Positions 5,916-11,530 of a stretch of DNA of 64,000 nt are shown here, piece after piece; position 1 is the first letter of the stretch, and every line of letters starts with the position of its first letter. The position numbers and the translations under genes were made by a program. The notes beneath the pieces were generated by a model. That model was given only the letters and a program-made list of their open reading frames with translations, was not told where the DNA came from and did not search any database. Source of the DNA: a virus; the IMG/VR virus record IMGVR_UViG_3300020214_000005, positions 33,936-97,935 of that record; one strand, given 5' to 3'.

Positions 5916-6350
5916 ATGACCGACTCCGACATGATCGACGCCGGGAGGGAGAACGAACTCGCGTCCCTGGTGCGGACCGTCCACGGCGAGAACGCCGTGG
6001 AGTACCTCGTCGGCGCCCTCGCGTCGGTGACGACGGGGCCCCAGCTCGACCACCTGCTCCGCCACCTGGCCGGGGCGATGACGCGGCCCCTCGCGCCGGC
6101 CGAGGCCGAGCGCCTGATCAGGGCGATATTCGACGGGGACCTCGTCGCGGACGACGGGGCGGCGACGACCGACTACCGGATCCGCGTCGCGTTCACCGCG
6201 AGCCGCCCGCTCACCAAGCACGAGATCGACTCCCTCAGGGACTCCATCGCCACCCGGGTCGGGGACCCGAGGTCCTGGCGACGACAGGAGCGCGGGACGT
6301 ACGCCGAACCAGGGTTCGGCGTGAGCGACGTCGCCGTGGACGTGCGATGA
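5916..6350 (+). CDS. Hypothetical protein with a domain shared with the 118-aa gene at 6505, 144 aa
   Basis: I do not recognise it by name. The C-terminal 60 residues (YRIRVAFTASRPLTKHEIDSLRDSI...) match the C-terminal part of the protein encoded at 6505 (YVATVSFSADRKLTAEEIDRL...) in order and spacing, so the two share a small beta-alpha-type domain. The N-terminal half is helical and different. Its stop overlaps the ATG of a 31-residue membrane peptide. Confidence 0.65.
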   Translation: MTDSDMIDAGRENELASLVRTVHGENAVEYLVGALASVTTGPQLDHLLRHLAGAMTRPLAPAEAERLIRAIFDGDLVADDGAATTDYRIRVAFTASRPLTKHEIDSLRDSIATRVGDPRSWRRQERGTYAEPGFGVSDVAVDVR

Positions 6351-6442
6351 GCAGGGTGACCGACGCGCTCGCCCGCCTGTGGGGGATCGTGACGACCGTC
6401 ACCGAGTGGGTGCTGTCGCTGGTCTGGGAGGGGATCTTCTGA
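6347..6442 (+). CDS. Membrane micropeptide, 31 aa
   Basis: The ATG overlaps the preceding stop (ATGA). The peptide starts MSRVTDALARLWGIVTTV and continues TEWVLSLVWEGIF, giving one hydrophobic or amphipathic helix long enough to span or lie on a membrane. Its stop is followed two bases later by a perfect box C repeat. Coupled translation makes expression plausible; the function is unknown. It is one of five short hydrophobic peptides in the left arm. Confidence 0.55.
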   Translation: MSRVTDALARLWGIVTTVTEWVLSLVWEGIF

Positions 6443-6443
6443 C

Positions 6444-6457
6444 GACGGTGGCGGATG
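6444..6457 (+). repeat. Solo box C repeat (GACGGTGGCGGATG)
   Basis: A perfect 14-bp copy of box C immediately after the stop of the 31-aa gene and 13 bp before the next promoter. Boxes A and B are missing here. Confidence 0.8.
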
Positions 6458-6469
6458 TGCCCTTAGGGG

Positions 6470-6498
6470 TTGCAACCGGCCAGGTCGGCCGATAGGAT
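6470..6498 (+). promoter_or_regulatory. Promoter TTGCAA-N17-TAGGAT (plus strand)
   Basis: TTGCAA at 6470-6475, a 17-bp spacer and TAGGAT at 6493-6498. The ATG at 6505 lies 6 nt beyond, predicting leaderless mRNA. No CRP-like site is present. Confidence 0.8.
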
Positions 6499-6504
6499 GT
6501 TCCA

Positions 6505-6861
6505 ATGAGAAGAAAAAAGGAGGCCCCAGTGGCCAAGAAAAACGAGAAGAACAAGAAGAGGCAGCTCTCGAGGCGCGTGAGGGACCTGGAGAACGAGTTC
6601 TCCGCCATCATGCGGGCCCTGCAGACGCACACGCAGCCGATCGTCGAGCACAAGACGCCCAACACGTACGTTGCGACCGTCTCGTTCTCGGCCGACCGCA
6701 AGCTGACGGCCGAGGAGATCGACAGGCTCGCGTTCGCCATCAGCGTGCAGGTGGAGGATCCCTCCGGCCTCGACGACGAGAAGCGCGCCGAGTTCTCCAC
6801 CGCCCAGGTGAGGACGATCATCAAGCGCACGCGCAGGCGACGACGCGCCGTCGGGAAGTAG
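6505..6861 (+). CDS. Hypothetical basic protein, 118 aa, leaderless, paralogous domain
   Basis: The promoter geometry fixes the ATG at 6505. The N-terminal 30 residues are lysine- and arginine-rich with a short coiled-coil-like helix. The C-terminal part carries the domain shared with the protein encoded at 5916 (V-x-F-[ST]-A-x-R-x-L-T-x-x-E-I-D-x-L), ending in a basic tail. It could bind nucleic acid, though no known DNA-binding motif is evident. It is the first gene of the operon 6505-7816. Confidence 0.7.
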   Translation: MRRKKEAPVAKKNEKNKKRQLSRRVRDLENEFSAIMRALQTHTQPIVEHKTPNTYVATVSFSADRKLTAEEIDRLAFAISVQVEDPSGLDDEKRAEFSTAQVRTIIKRTRRRRRAVGK

Positions 6862-6866
6862 CCGGC

Positions 6867-7382
6867 ATGGGGTACCACATCGAGGCGACGGAGATCTCCG
6901 TGCGCATCAAGACCCAGGACGAGGACGCCGCCTTCAGGGCGATCTGCGCGTTCAACGCCGAGTGCCCGCCCACGATGAAGCGTGGCGGCACCGTGGGCGA
7001 GGACGGCAAGGAGGAGAAGTGGTTCTCGTGGATGCGGGCGGACTTCTCCGAGTACGCCGACCTGCGCGAGGTCCTGCGCGAGATGGGGTTCTCGCTCGAC
7101 GCCTGGGACGGATGGATGGTCCTCACCGGGTGGCACGGCGACAAGCGCGGGCAGGAGGACCTCCTCATGGAGTCGATCGCCCGCTGGGTGGAGCCCGGCT
7201 CGTACGTCAACTGGATCGGCGAGGACTGCGCCCGGTGGCGCTGGGAATTCTCCGACGACAGGCTCTGGGTCCGCGCCGCGACGACGGGGTGGGCCACCGA
7301 GAAGTCGACCCCGACCGAGAACCACATGGCCGGCATCATCCGCGCGGAACGCTTCGCGCGGCTGGCGGCCAGGGAGGCCTGA
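6867..7382 (+). CDS. Conserved phage protein of unknown function, 171 aa
   Basis: MGYHIEATEI at the start, a central WDGWMVLTGWHGDKRGQEDLL segment (residues 78-98) and SYVNWIGEDCARWRWEF (residues 111-127) match a family that I recall from many phages with no assigned function. The conserved tryptophans and GED suggest a ligand-binding pocket. ATG follows the previous stop by five bases. Its own stop overlaps the ATG of an 18-codon gene. Confidence 0.75.
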   Translation: MGYHIEATEISVRIKTQDEDAAFRAICAFNAECPPTMKRGGTVGEDGKEEKWFSWMRADFSEYADLREVLREMGFSLDAWDGWMVLTGWHGDKRGQEDLLMESIARWVEPGSYVNWIGEDCARWRWEFSDDRLWVRAATTGWATEKSTPTENHMAGIIRAERFARLAAREA

Positions 7383-7438
7383 TGTGGACGCTGCAATTTT
7401 TCGCGTTCTGCGCGTTCGTCGTCTGGCTGTGGAGCTGA
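7382..7438 (+). CDS. 18-residue membrane micropeptide (copy 1)
   Basis: The ATG overlaps the preceding TGA (TGATG). The complete product is MWTLQFFAFCAFVVWLWS. The gene at 14343-14399 encodes MQPILFFAFCGFIVWLWS with the same overlap arrangement, so both length and sequence are conserved between two distant loci. It is a single hydrophobic segment. The start of box C overlaps its stop codon. The conservation makes a real gene likely despite the length. Confidence 0.75.
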   Translation: MWTLQFFAFCAFVVWLWS

Positions 7439-7450
7439 CGGTGGCGGATG
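7437..7450 (+). repeat. Solo box C repeat (GACGGTGGCGGATG)
   Basis: A perfect copy that begins inside the stop codon of the 18-residue gene. A TAGGGT box follows directly (7452-7457), 6 nt before the second ATG of the next gene, so a weak internal promoter may lie here although no -35 box is recognisable. Confidence 0.8.
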
Positions 7451-7460
7451 ATAGGGTGAA

Positions 7461-7697
7461 ATGATGGAGAAAACGCTGAACAAGGCAAGGACCTTCACGG
7501 CCGCGGACAAGAGGAAGCACCGCTCGGTCGTCGGAAGGGTGGGGTTCGTCGCGGTGGACGACATCTCGGTGGCCGTCAAGGTCGTCGGGGAACGCTTCAG
7601 GTACGGCAGGCTGGACCTCCAGGTCAAGCCGCTGGCCGGCAGGGGCAGCCGATGGGTCGAGTTCCACAACGTGCACCTCTCGAAGAAAGGGGAATGA
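7461..7697 (+). CDS. Hypothetical protein, 78 aa (or 77 from the second ATG)
   Basis: I do not recognise the family. Two consecutive ATGs (7461 and 7464) are possible. The second lies 6 nt after a TAGGGT -10-like box, matching leaderless genes nearby. The protein is basic with alternating beta-type segments (VGFVAVDDISVAVKVVGERF, LDLQVKPL) and a basic end, similar in style to a small nucleic-acid-binding beta domain. It overlaps the next gene by one base (TGATG). Confidence 0.6.
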   Translation: MMEKTLNKARTFTAADKRKHRSVVGRVGFVAVDDISVAVKVVGERFRYGRLDLQVKPLAGRGSRWVEFHNVHLSKKGE

Positions 7698-7816
7698 TGG
7701 AGTTCTGGATCAACGAAATCGCAATCGCCGCGATCGCCGCCCTGGCGGCGGTGGTCGTGGCGGCGAAGGCCTGCGTGCGCATATTCGCGCGCGGAGAAAA
7801 CGAAAACGACGCGTAG
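7697..7816 (+). CDS. Single-span membrane micropeptide, 39 aa
   Basis: The ATG shares its A with the preceding TGA. After MEFWINE comes an uninterrupted alanine/valine/isoleucine-rich helix of about 20 residues, then a basic cluster (KACVRIFARG) and a polar tail, which fits a membrane anchor with the basic side in the cytoplasm. It is the last gene before a strong rho-independent terminator. Confidence 0.65.
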   Translation: MEFWINEIAIAAIAALAAVVVAAKACVRIFARGENENDA

Positions 7817-7838
7817 ACCCCCTTCGCGGCCATTTCGA

Positions 7839-7873
7839 CCCCGGGTACCGAAAGGCGCCCGGGGTTCTTTTTT
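7839..7873 (+). terminator. Rho-independent terminator with GAAA tetraloop
   Basis: An 11-bp stem (CCCCGGGTACC against GGCGCCCGGGG, one mismatch and one G-T pair) is closed by GAAA and followed by TTCTTTTTT. It ends the plus-strand operon 23 bp after the stop of the 39-aa gene. Confidence 0.9.
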
Positions 7874-7921
7874 CATACCAAAACGCCCGGGCGCGGGTAC
7901 CTGCAGTCGCTGCGCGGCGCG

Positions 7922-8183
7922 CTCCTGAGTCCAGCGGGCGCCGCGCGGGGTACCGAAACGGCCGGCCGGCGCCACCCGGGTACCGAAACGCGCGCTCCTG
8001 AGTCCAGCCCCGCGATCCCCCGAAGAAACGACCCCTCGGGACCGCGAAACGGCGCGCGGGCCGGGAAACGAGCCGAAAACGGGACCGGAATTCGCCGCGC
8101 GCGAGTCGCCGGTTGTCCAGGTCTTCCGACGGTGGCGGATGAGGGGCCGGGCCGGGGGCCCTCGTCGCCGACGGTGGCGGATG
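7922..8183 (+). repeat. Composite intergenic repeat E5 (two A, one B, two C boxes, plus GGGTACCGAAA copies)
   Basis: Box A variants (CTCCTGAGTCCAGC) are at 7922-7935 and 7995-8008, a box B variant (GGGACCGCGAAACG) at 8038-8051 and perfect C boxes at 8128-8141 and 8170-8183. GGGTACCGAAA occurs at 7948 and 7978, and also in the terminator at 7843, suggesting local duplication. No gene is seen between 7817 and 8627. Confidence 0.7.
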
Positions 8184-8191
8184 GACGAGCC

Positions 8192-8465
8192 GCCGCCCGG
8201 GCAGAAAGGAGAAAAGACCCGGGCGGCGACCCTGATAGCTCGGGAAAGGGGGGTGATCACCGAGCGATGACGATTGTAGCCCGGGACGCCCGTCCCGGCC
8301 GCAACCCCCCGGAGGGCGACCAAGGTCCTTGACGAAGGGGGTCTGGGCGCGCTAGAAACGTCTGAAAAAAGTTAGTCGTGATGCCTCCCCGACCCCGTGG
8401 ACGACGGGACGGTCGGGTCGGTGGGCTGTCGTACTGGAACGACGAAGGCGTCGTTCCGATACGAC
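8192..8465 (+). other. Structured gene-free region, candidate non-coding RNA or regulatory locus
   Basis: Several strong inverted repeats follow each other. A perfect 10-bp stem (8192-8201/8218-8227) has a purine-rich 16-nt loop holding AAGGAG. A 6-bp stem GCTCGG/CCGAGC lies around 8236-8266 and an 8-bp stem CCGGGACG/CGTCCCGG around 8281-8299. A 17-bp stem with one mismatch (8428-8465) has the loop AAGG. Weak ORFs across this region have no ribosome-binding site or homologous feel. A TTGACG-N18-TAGAAA promoter-like pair lies near 8329. I cannot match it to a known RNA family. Confidence 0.4.
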
Positions 8466-8592
8466 GACGGACTCCCGCGTTGCGAGGGACGTCCGGTAAG
8501 TACAACTTGTGGTACGTACTCTCTACAAGGGGTCCGCGCGAGGCGTTCGCACGATGCGGTCGGGAGTCTGCCCCGGGGGCGGCCGATCGCCC

Positions 8593-8621
8593 TTGACCGC
8601 GCGGCCGGGGCGGTGTACGAT
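8593..8621 (+). promoter_or_regulatory. Promoter TTGACC-N17-TACGAT (plus strand)
   Basis: TTGACC at 8593-8598, a 17-bp spacer and TACGAT at 8616-8621. A GTG lies 6 nt downstream at 8628, the same leaderless geometry as elsewhere, with boxes closer to the general sigma-70 consensus. Confidence 0.7.
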
Positions 8622-8627
8622 GTCCGC

Positions 8628-9017
8628 GTGCAGGGGGTGCTATTCGTGACCGAACCGGGGCGTGGGAGAGCCGGCAAGTACGCGCGGCGCAGGAAGAAGG
8701 CCGCCGCGGCCGGCGCCGGCGACGTGATGCGCGTGTGGAACGAGTGGGTGCGCGTGCACCGGCCCGGGCAGGAGAACAGGGTCAGGCTGACCGAGGAGCG
8801 CGAGGAGAGGATCTCGTGGGCCGTGGCCACCTACGGCGCCGACGCGTGCGTCGAGGCGATAGAGGGCTGCAGGCTCAGCCCGTTCCACCAGGGCGACAAC
8901 GACCGCCGGCGCAAGTACGACGACGTGGAGCTCATACTGCGCGACGCGGCCAAGATCGAGAGGTTCCGCGAGATCGCGAGGGAGCACCGCGCGCGGCCGA
9001 GGGGCACCGACTTCTGA
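8628..9017 (+). CDS. Phage replication-type protein (C-terminal replisome-organiser-like domain), 129 aa
   Basis: GTG at 8628 follows the -10 box by 6 nt. After a basic N-terminus, residues 35-120 (VWNEWVRVHRPG..., LTEEREERISWAVATYGADACVEAIEG, SPFHQGDNDRRRKYDDVELILRDAAKIERF) match the pattern of the C-terminal domain seen in many phage replication-initiation or HTH replisome proteins. The usual N-terminal winged helix is missing, so this may be only the helicase- or DNA-interaction domain. Translation of the next gene is coupled (TGATG), and that gene resembles a helicase loader, which supports a replication role. Confidence 0.6.
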   Translation: MQGVLFVTEPGRGRAGKYARRRKKAAAAGAGDVMRVWNEWVRVHRPGQENRVRLTEEREERISWAVATYGADACVEAIEGCRLSPFHQGDNDRRRKYDDVELILRDAAKIERFREIAREHRARPRGTDF

Positions 9018-9496
9018 TGGACCGCGAGTCGGCGGGCAGGGTCGTCGTGGCCTTCTACAACGCCTGGAACGAGCGCATCCCCAAGGGGACCGACTGGGAC
9101 GAGCTGCTCTCCACCTGGGCCCGCTTCTTGTCCGACGTGAGCGTCGAGGAGGCCCGCCACGCCTACCGCCGCCTCGTGGCCCAGGACTCCAACTGGCTCC
9201 CGAGGCCCGGCACCGCGCGCCGGGTCGCGATCGCGTCGAGGGGCGGGCAGCCGCCGAGGGAGTGGGAGGCGTGGGCGCAGCTCCGCAGGATCGCCGAGGC
9301 CTCGTACGCCGGCGTCGGCTCGGGCGAGAAGCTCCACGCCGTCGTCTCCGCCACGCTCGCCTCGCTCGGCGGCAGGGACGCGCTCGAGCTCCACACGAAC
9401 GGCGACCGCGAGCTCTTCTTCCGCGCGTACCGCGAGAAGCTCGCCGACTGGGAGGCCGCCGAGTACGGGGTCCCCCCGGCGGAGGGGAGGGCGTAG
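9017..9496 (+). CDS. Putative replicative helicase loader (G39P-like), 159 aa
   Basis: The ATG overlaps the preceding TGA. The N-terminal pattern of a helix, WDELLSTWARFLSDVSVEEARHAYRRLV and then NWLPRPGTARRVA resembles phage helicase loader/inhibitor proteins of the SPP1 G39P type, where a helical domain is followed by proline-rich 'P-x-x-A-x-x-R'. The C-terminal half (residues 75-150) has the 'EWEAW...' and 'FFRAYREKLADWE' segments often found at the end of such proteins. No ATPase motif is present. The role is inferred from this resemblance and from the upstream replication-like gene. Confidence 0.5.
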   Translation: MDRESAGRVVVAFYNAWNERIPKGTDWDELLSTWARFLSDVSVEEARHAYRRLVAQDSNWLPRPGTARRVAIASRGGQPPREWEAWAQLRRIAEASYAGVGSGEKLHAVVSATLASLGGRDALELHTNGDRELFFRAYREKLADWEAAEYGVPPAEGRA

Positions 9497-9508
9497 TAGC
9501 CTCGCCCC

Positions 9509-9694
9509 GTGGCGAACGGGAGAGGCGGCAGGCCGGCCAAGAGGGCCGACGGGGACTGGGCGACGGTGACCGTGCGCGTGCCCGCCTGGTTCAAGAACCA
9601 CCTGATCGAGGTGTCCGAGGGCTACGACATGTCGATCACCGACTACGTGAAGGCCCTGGTGCTCAGGGATGCCCCGCCGCCCGACGCCTCCTAG
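9509..9694 (+). CDS. Ribbon-helix-helix (Arc/CopG-type) regulator, 61 aa
   Basis: GTG at 9509. A basic N-terminus leads into TVTVRVPAWFKNHLIEVSEGYDMSITDYVKALV, a clear ribbon-helix-helix pattern: a beta strand with alternating residues, helix, turn (GYDMS) and helix. The next gene, which starts inside its 3' end, encodes a second ribbon-helix-helix domain of the same design, so the pair arose by duplication. They are expected to bind DNA operators as dimers, possibly as heterodimers. Confidence 0.65.
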   Translation: MANGRGGRPAKRADGDWATVTVRVPAWFKNHLIEVSEGYDMSITDYVKALVLRDAPPPDAS

Positions 9695-10010
9695 GGGCGA
9701 CGACGACCCCCACCAGGTCTGCGTGCGGATCCCGGGCTGGCTGAAGGGCAGGGTGCTGGCGATCTGCGAGCGCGACGGGATCTCCGTCAACGCGTTCGTC
9801 TCCAACGCGATCCGCGAGTCCGAGAGGGCGGGCCGCGGGCTGCCGTCCCCGCCCGAGGGCCGTCCCAACCCGGGGATAGCCGAGGTGCTCGCCGCCTACG
9901 CCACCGGGGGGAGGGTCGTGAGACCCTGCGGGAGGACCAGGTGCGACCAGAGGCTGGTGCGCCTGGACGGGCGCGAGTTCTGCGACGAGTGCGGGATCAG
10001 GGTCGGATAG
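9669..10010 (+). CDS. Ribbon-helix-helix protein fused to a zinc ribbon, 113 aa
   Basis: The ATG lies 26 bp inside the previous gene, in another frame. Residues 16-53 (VCVRIPGWLKGRVLAI-CERDGISVNAFVSNAI) are a ribbon-helix-helix domain paralogous to the one just upstream. After a proline-rich linker, four cysteines (C87, C92, C105, C108) form a plausible zinc ribbon. This is an unusual fusion for a phage repressor. The last gene of the operon from 8628; it is followed by an array of terminators. Confidence 0.65.
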   Translation: MPRRPTPPRGDDDPHQVCVRIPGWLKGRVLAICERDGISVNAFVSNAIRESERAGRGLPSPPEGRPNPGIAEVLAAYATGGRVVRPCGRTRCDQRLVRLDGREFCDECGIRVG

Positions 10011-10047
10011 ATCGGCCCGCGCGCGTAGTTCTATTTTTTCTTAGCCT

Positions 10048-10194
10048 CGCATAAATTAGCCCGCGCACGCGCGGTCGCAATTTTTTTTAGCCGCGATTAT
10101 TCCCGGTCTCGCATAGATTAGCCCGCCCGCGCGCGGCCACGATTTTTTTTCGCCGCATAAATTAGCCCGCACGCGCGCGGCTACGATTTTTTTT
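10048..10194 (+). terminator. Array of three tandem terminator repeats
   Basis: Three related units begin CGCATAAATTAGCCCGC or a close variant (10048, 10110 and about 10155). Each contains a short CCGC...GCGG hairpin followed by T8. They end the plus-strand operon 8628-10010 and separate it from the convergent WhiB gene. Triplication of a terminator is unusual. On the minus strand the T-runs become A-runs, so termination is expected only for plus-strand transcripts. Confidence 0.75.
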
Positions 10195-10351
10195 CGCCGC
10201 TTCGGGCCGGCCGCTTTCCCTCCCCCGCCGATCCGGGCAGGCACGCCTGGCAAACACAAAATCCCGGCCCGGGGCTCGAACCGGCCCCGCGGCCGTTCGC
10301 GCGGGCGTTCAGGCGGCCATCCTGCGTTCGCGCGGGCGTCCCGCATCCGCG
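10195..10351. other. Gene-free GC-rich spacer with a 15-bp direct repeat
   Basis: CGTTCGCGCGGGCGT occurs twice about 33 bp apart (near 10293 and 10326). No ORF, tRNA or promoter is recognisable. A GGTTCGA stretch on the minus strand resembles a tRNA T-loop, but its flanks do not form a tRNA. Confidence 0.5.
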
Positions 10352-10717
10352 TCACTCGCCCCACATCTGGCTGAGCGTCGGCCTCGTCGGCGCGATCCCC
10401 CTGCGCTTCTGCTCGGCGGCCAGCTGCCTCGAGGTCAGGCCGGCCCACACGCCGTGCATGTCGGCGGCCGGGAACTCCAGCGCGTAGTCGAGGCACCTCG
10501 GCCGGACGGTGCAGTGCGCGCACATCTCGCGCGCCTCCTGGATGTAGCTGATGTCCTTGTGCCCCTTGGGGAACATCTTGTCCGTCTCGCCCCGGCACCT
10601 GGCGTTCTTCATCCACCCGTATCTTGGTATATCGGGCGCCCGCGGCCCGTCGGCCCGTTTCCCCCCGCCCCCGCCCGTCGGCCGCTTGCGCTCCCGGGCG
10701 TCCCTCTTCCTCGGCAT
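10352..10717 (-). CDS. WhiB-family iron-sulfur transcription regulator, 121 aa
   Basis: Four cysteines (C41, then C66-x2-C69-x5-C75) in the WhiB pattern would bind a [4Fe-4S] cluster. They are followed by HGVWAGLTSRQL, the G-[VI]-W-G-G-like turn that contacts sigma factor sigma-A in known WhiB proteins. A glycine- and basic-rich N-terminal extension precedes it, and a basic C-terminus could bind DNA. GGGAGG lies before the ATG at 10717. Phage WhiB proteins are known to redirect host transcription (for example TM4 WhiBTM4). It is the last gene of the minus-strand operon starting at 13123. Confidence 0.85.
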   Translation of the reverse strand: MPRKRDARERKRPTGGGGGKRADGPRAPDIPRYGWMKNARCRGETDKMFPKGHKDISYIQEAREMCAHCTVRPRCLDYALEFPAADMHGVWAGLTSRQLAAEQKRRGIAPTRPTLSQMWGE

Positions 10718-10767
10718 GTCGCCTCCCTGGGGGGCGAGATTACCGGATGGCTACTAACTAATTGGCG

Positions 10768-11421
10768 CTACTGCTTGCGCCTGTTTTTCCGGGGGACGTT
10801 TTTCCTGCGGCTACTTCCCGCGCGCCTCTTCTGGTGCTGGGTGGCGACGTGGAACGGCGCCCCCGTCCCCGGGTCGAACCTGCTCGCGACCGAGAGCGCC
10901 TTGAGCACCGAGTTGCGCGCCGTCAGCACCGACCTCCCCCAGCCCGTGGCCGTCAGCGCCCCCAGGGCGTAGTGCGCCCCGCTCCCGACGGCGTACAGGC
11001 CCGAGGCGTCCGAGATCCAGCTGTAGTCCCCGTCTATCGGGTAGGCCCTGCCGTTCACCGCCACTATCAGCTCGCTGTCGAACTCCGTCTTCCCCGGGTG
11101 GTCCTTGATCACGGGGGCGTACCCCGACTTCTCCAGCACCTCGCGCAGGGACGGGACGAACTCGGCCGAGACGAACCTGTCGAGCCCCTGCCCCGAGAGC
11201 GTGGGCCTGGGCGCCGGCGGGTTGAAGTTGTGCGACAGCACGTTGATCGCCCTGAGGTCGCCCGCCGCCCCGATCAGCCACGGCCCGTTCTGGACGACCT
11301 TCCTCTGGCTCTCGGCGAGGACGTGGATCTCCGCCCTGCCCTCGCCGTCGGTGACCGAGATCCGCGAGTCCCAGCCCACGATGCACCAGCCGTCGCCCTG
11401 GACGGCGACTATGGTCGTCAT
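10768..11421 (-). CDS. Proteasome-like Ntn hydrolase (HslV/20S beta-type), 217 aa
   Basis: I chose the ATG at 11421, with GGGAG upstream, because it gives M-T-T-I-V-A-V, leaving Thr2 as the N-terminal nucleophile after removal of Met. The segments GWCIVGWDSRIS, WLIGAAGD and GLYAVGSGAHYALGAL follow the N-terminal nucleophile hydrolase/proteasome beta fold, and similar proteins occur in actinophages. A basic tail (last 30 residues) is an extension beyond the catalytic domain. It may act as a phage protease, for example on host proteins or structural precursors. The role is inferred. Confidence 0.75.
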   Translation of the reverse strand: MTTIVAVQGDGWCIVGWDSRISVTDGEGRAEIHVLAESQRKVVQNGPWLIGAAGDLRAINVLSHNFNPPAPRPTLSGQGLDRFVSAEFVPSLREVLEKSGYAPVIKDHPGKTEFDSELIVAVNGRAYPIDGDYSWISDASGLYAVGSGAHYALGALTATGWGRSVLTARNSVLKALSVASRFDPGTGAPFHVATQHQKRRAGSSRRKNVPRKNRRKQ

Positions 11422-11530
11422 CGGTCGCTCCCGCGCCGGTGCCCCCTTGGCGTCGCTGGGACGGTGCCACAAGGAGGGCTTTGAGGGGTGCGTGTCTGGT
11501 CGGTGGACAAGTGCGTTCCTCGTTCCCGGC

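Noticed and set aside
7437-8183. Box C as a promoter element
   Set aside because: Only one copy is followed by a -10-like box and several face gene ends, so a promoter role does not explain the distribution.
8378-8830. 72-residue plus ORF and 152-residue minus ORF in the structured spacer
   Set aside because: They cross perfect hairpins, lack a ribosome-binding site and show no domain; the leaderless gene at 8628 explains the end of the longer frame.
10255-10300. Possible tRNA T-arm (GGTTCGAGCCC) on the minus strand
   Set aside because: The stems around it do not pair as a tRNA and no anticodon arm is found.
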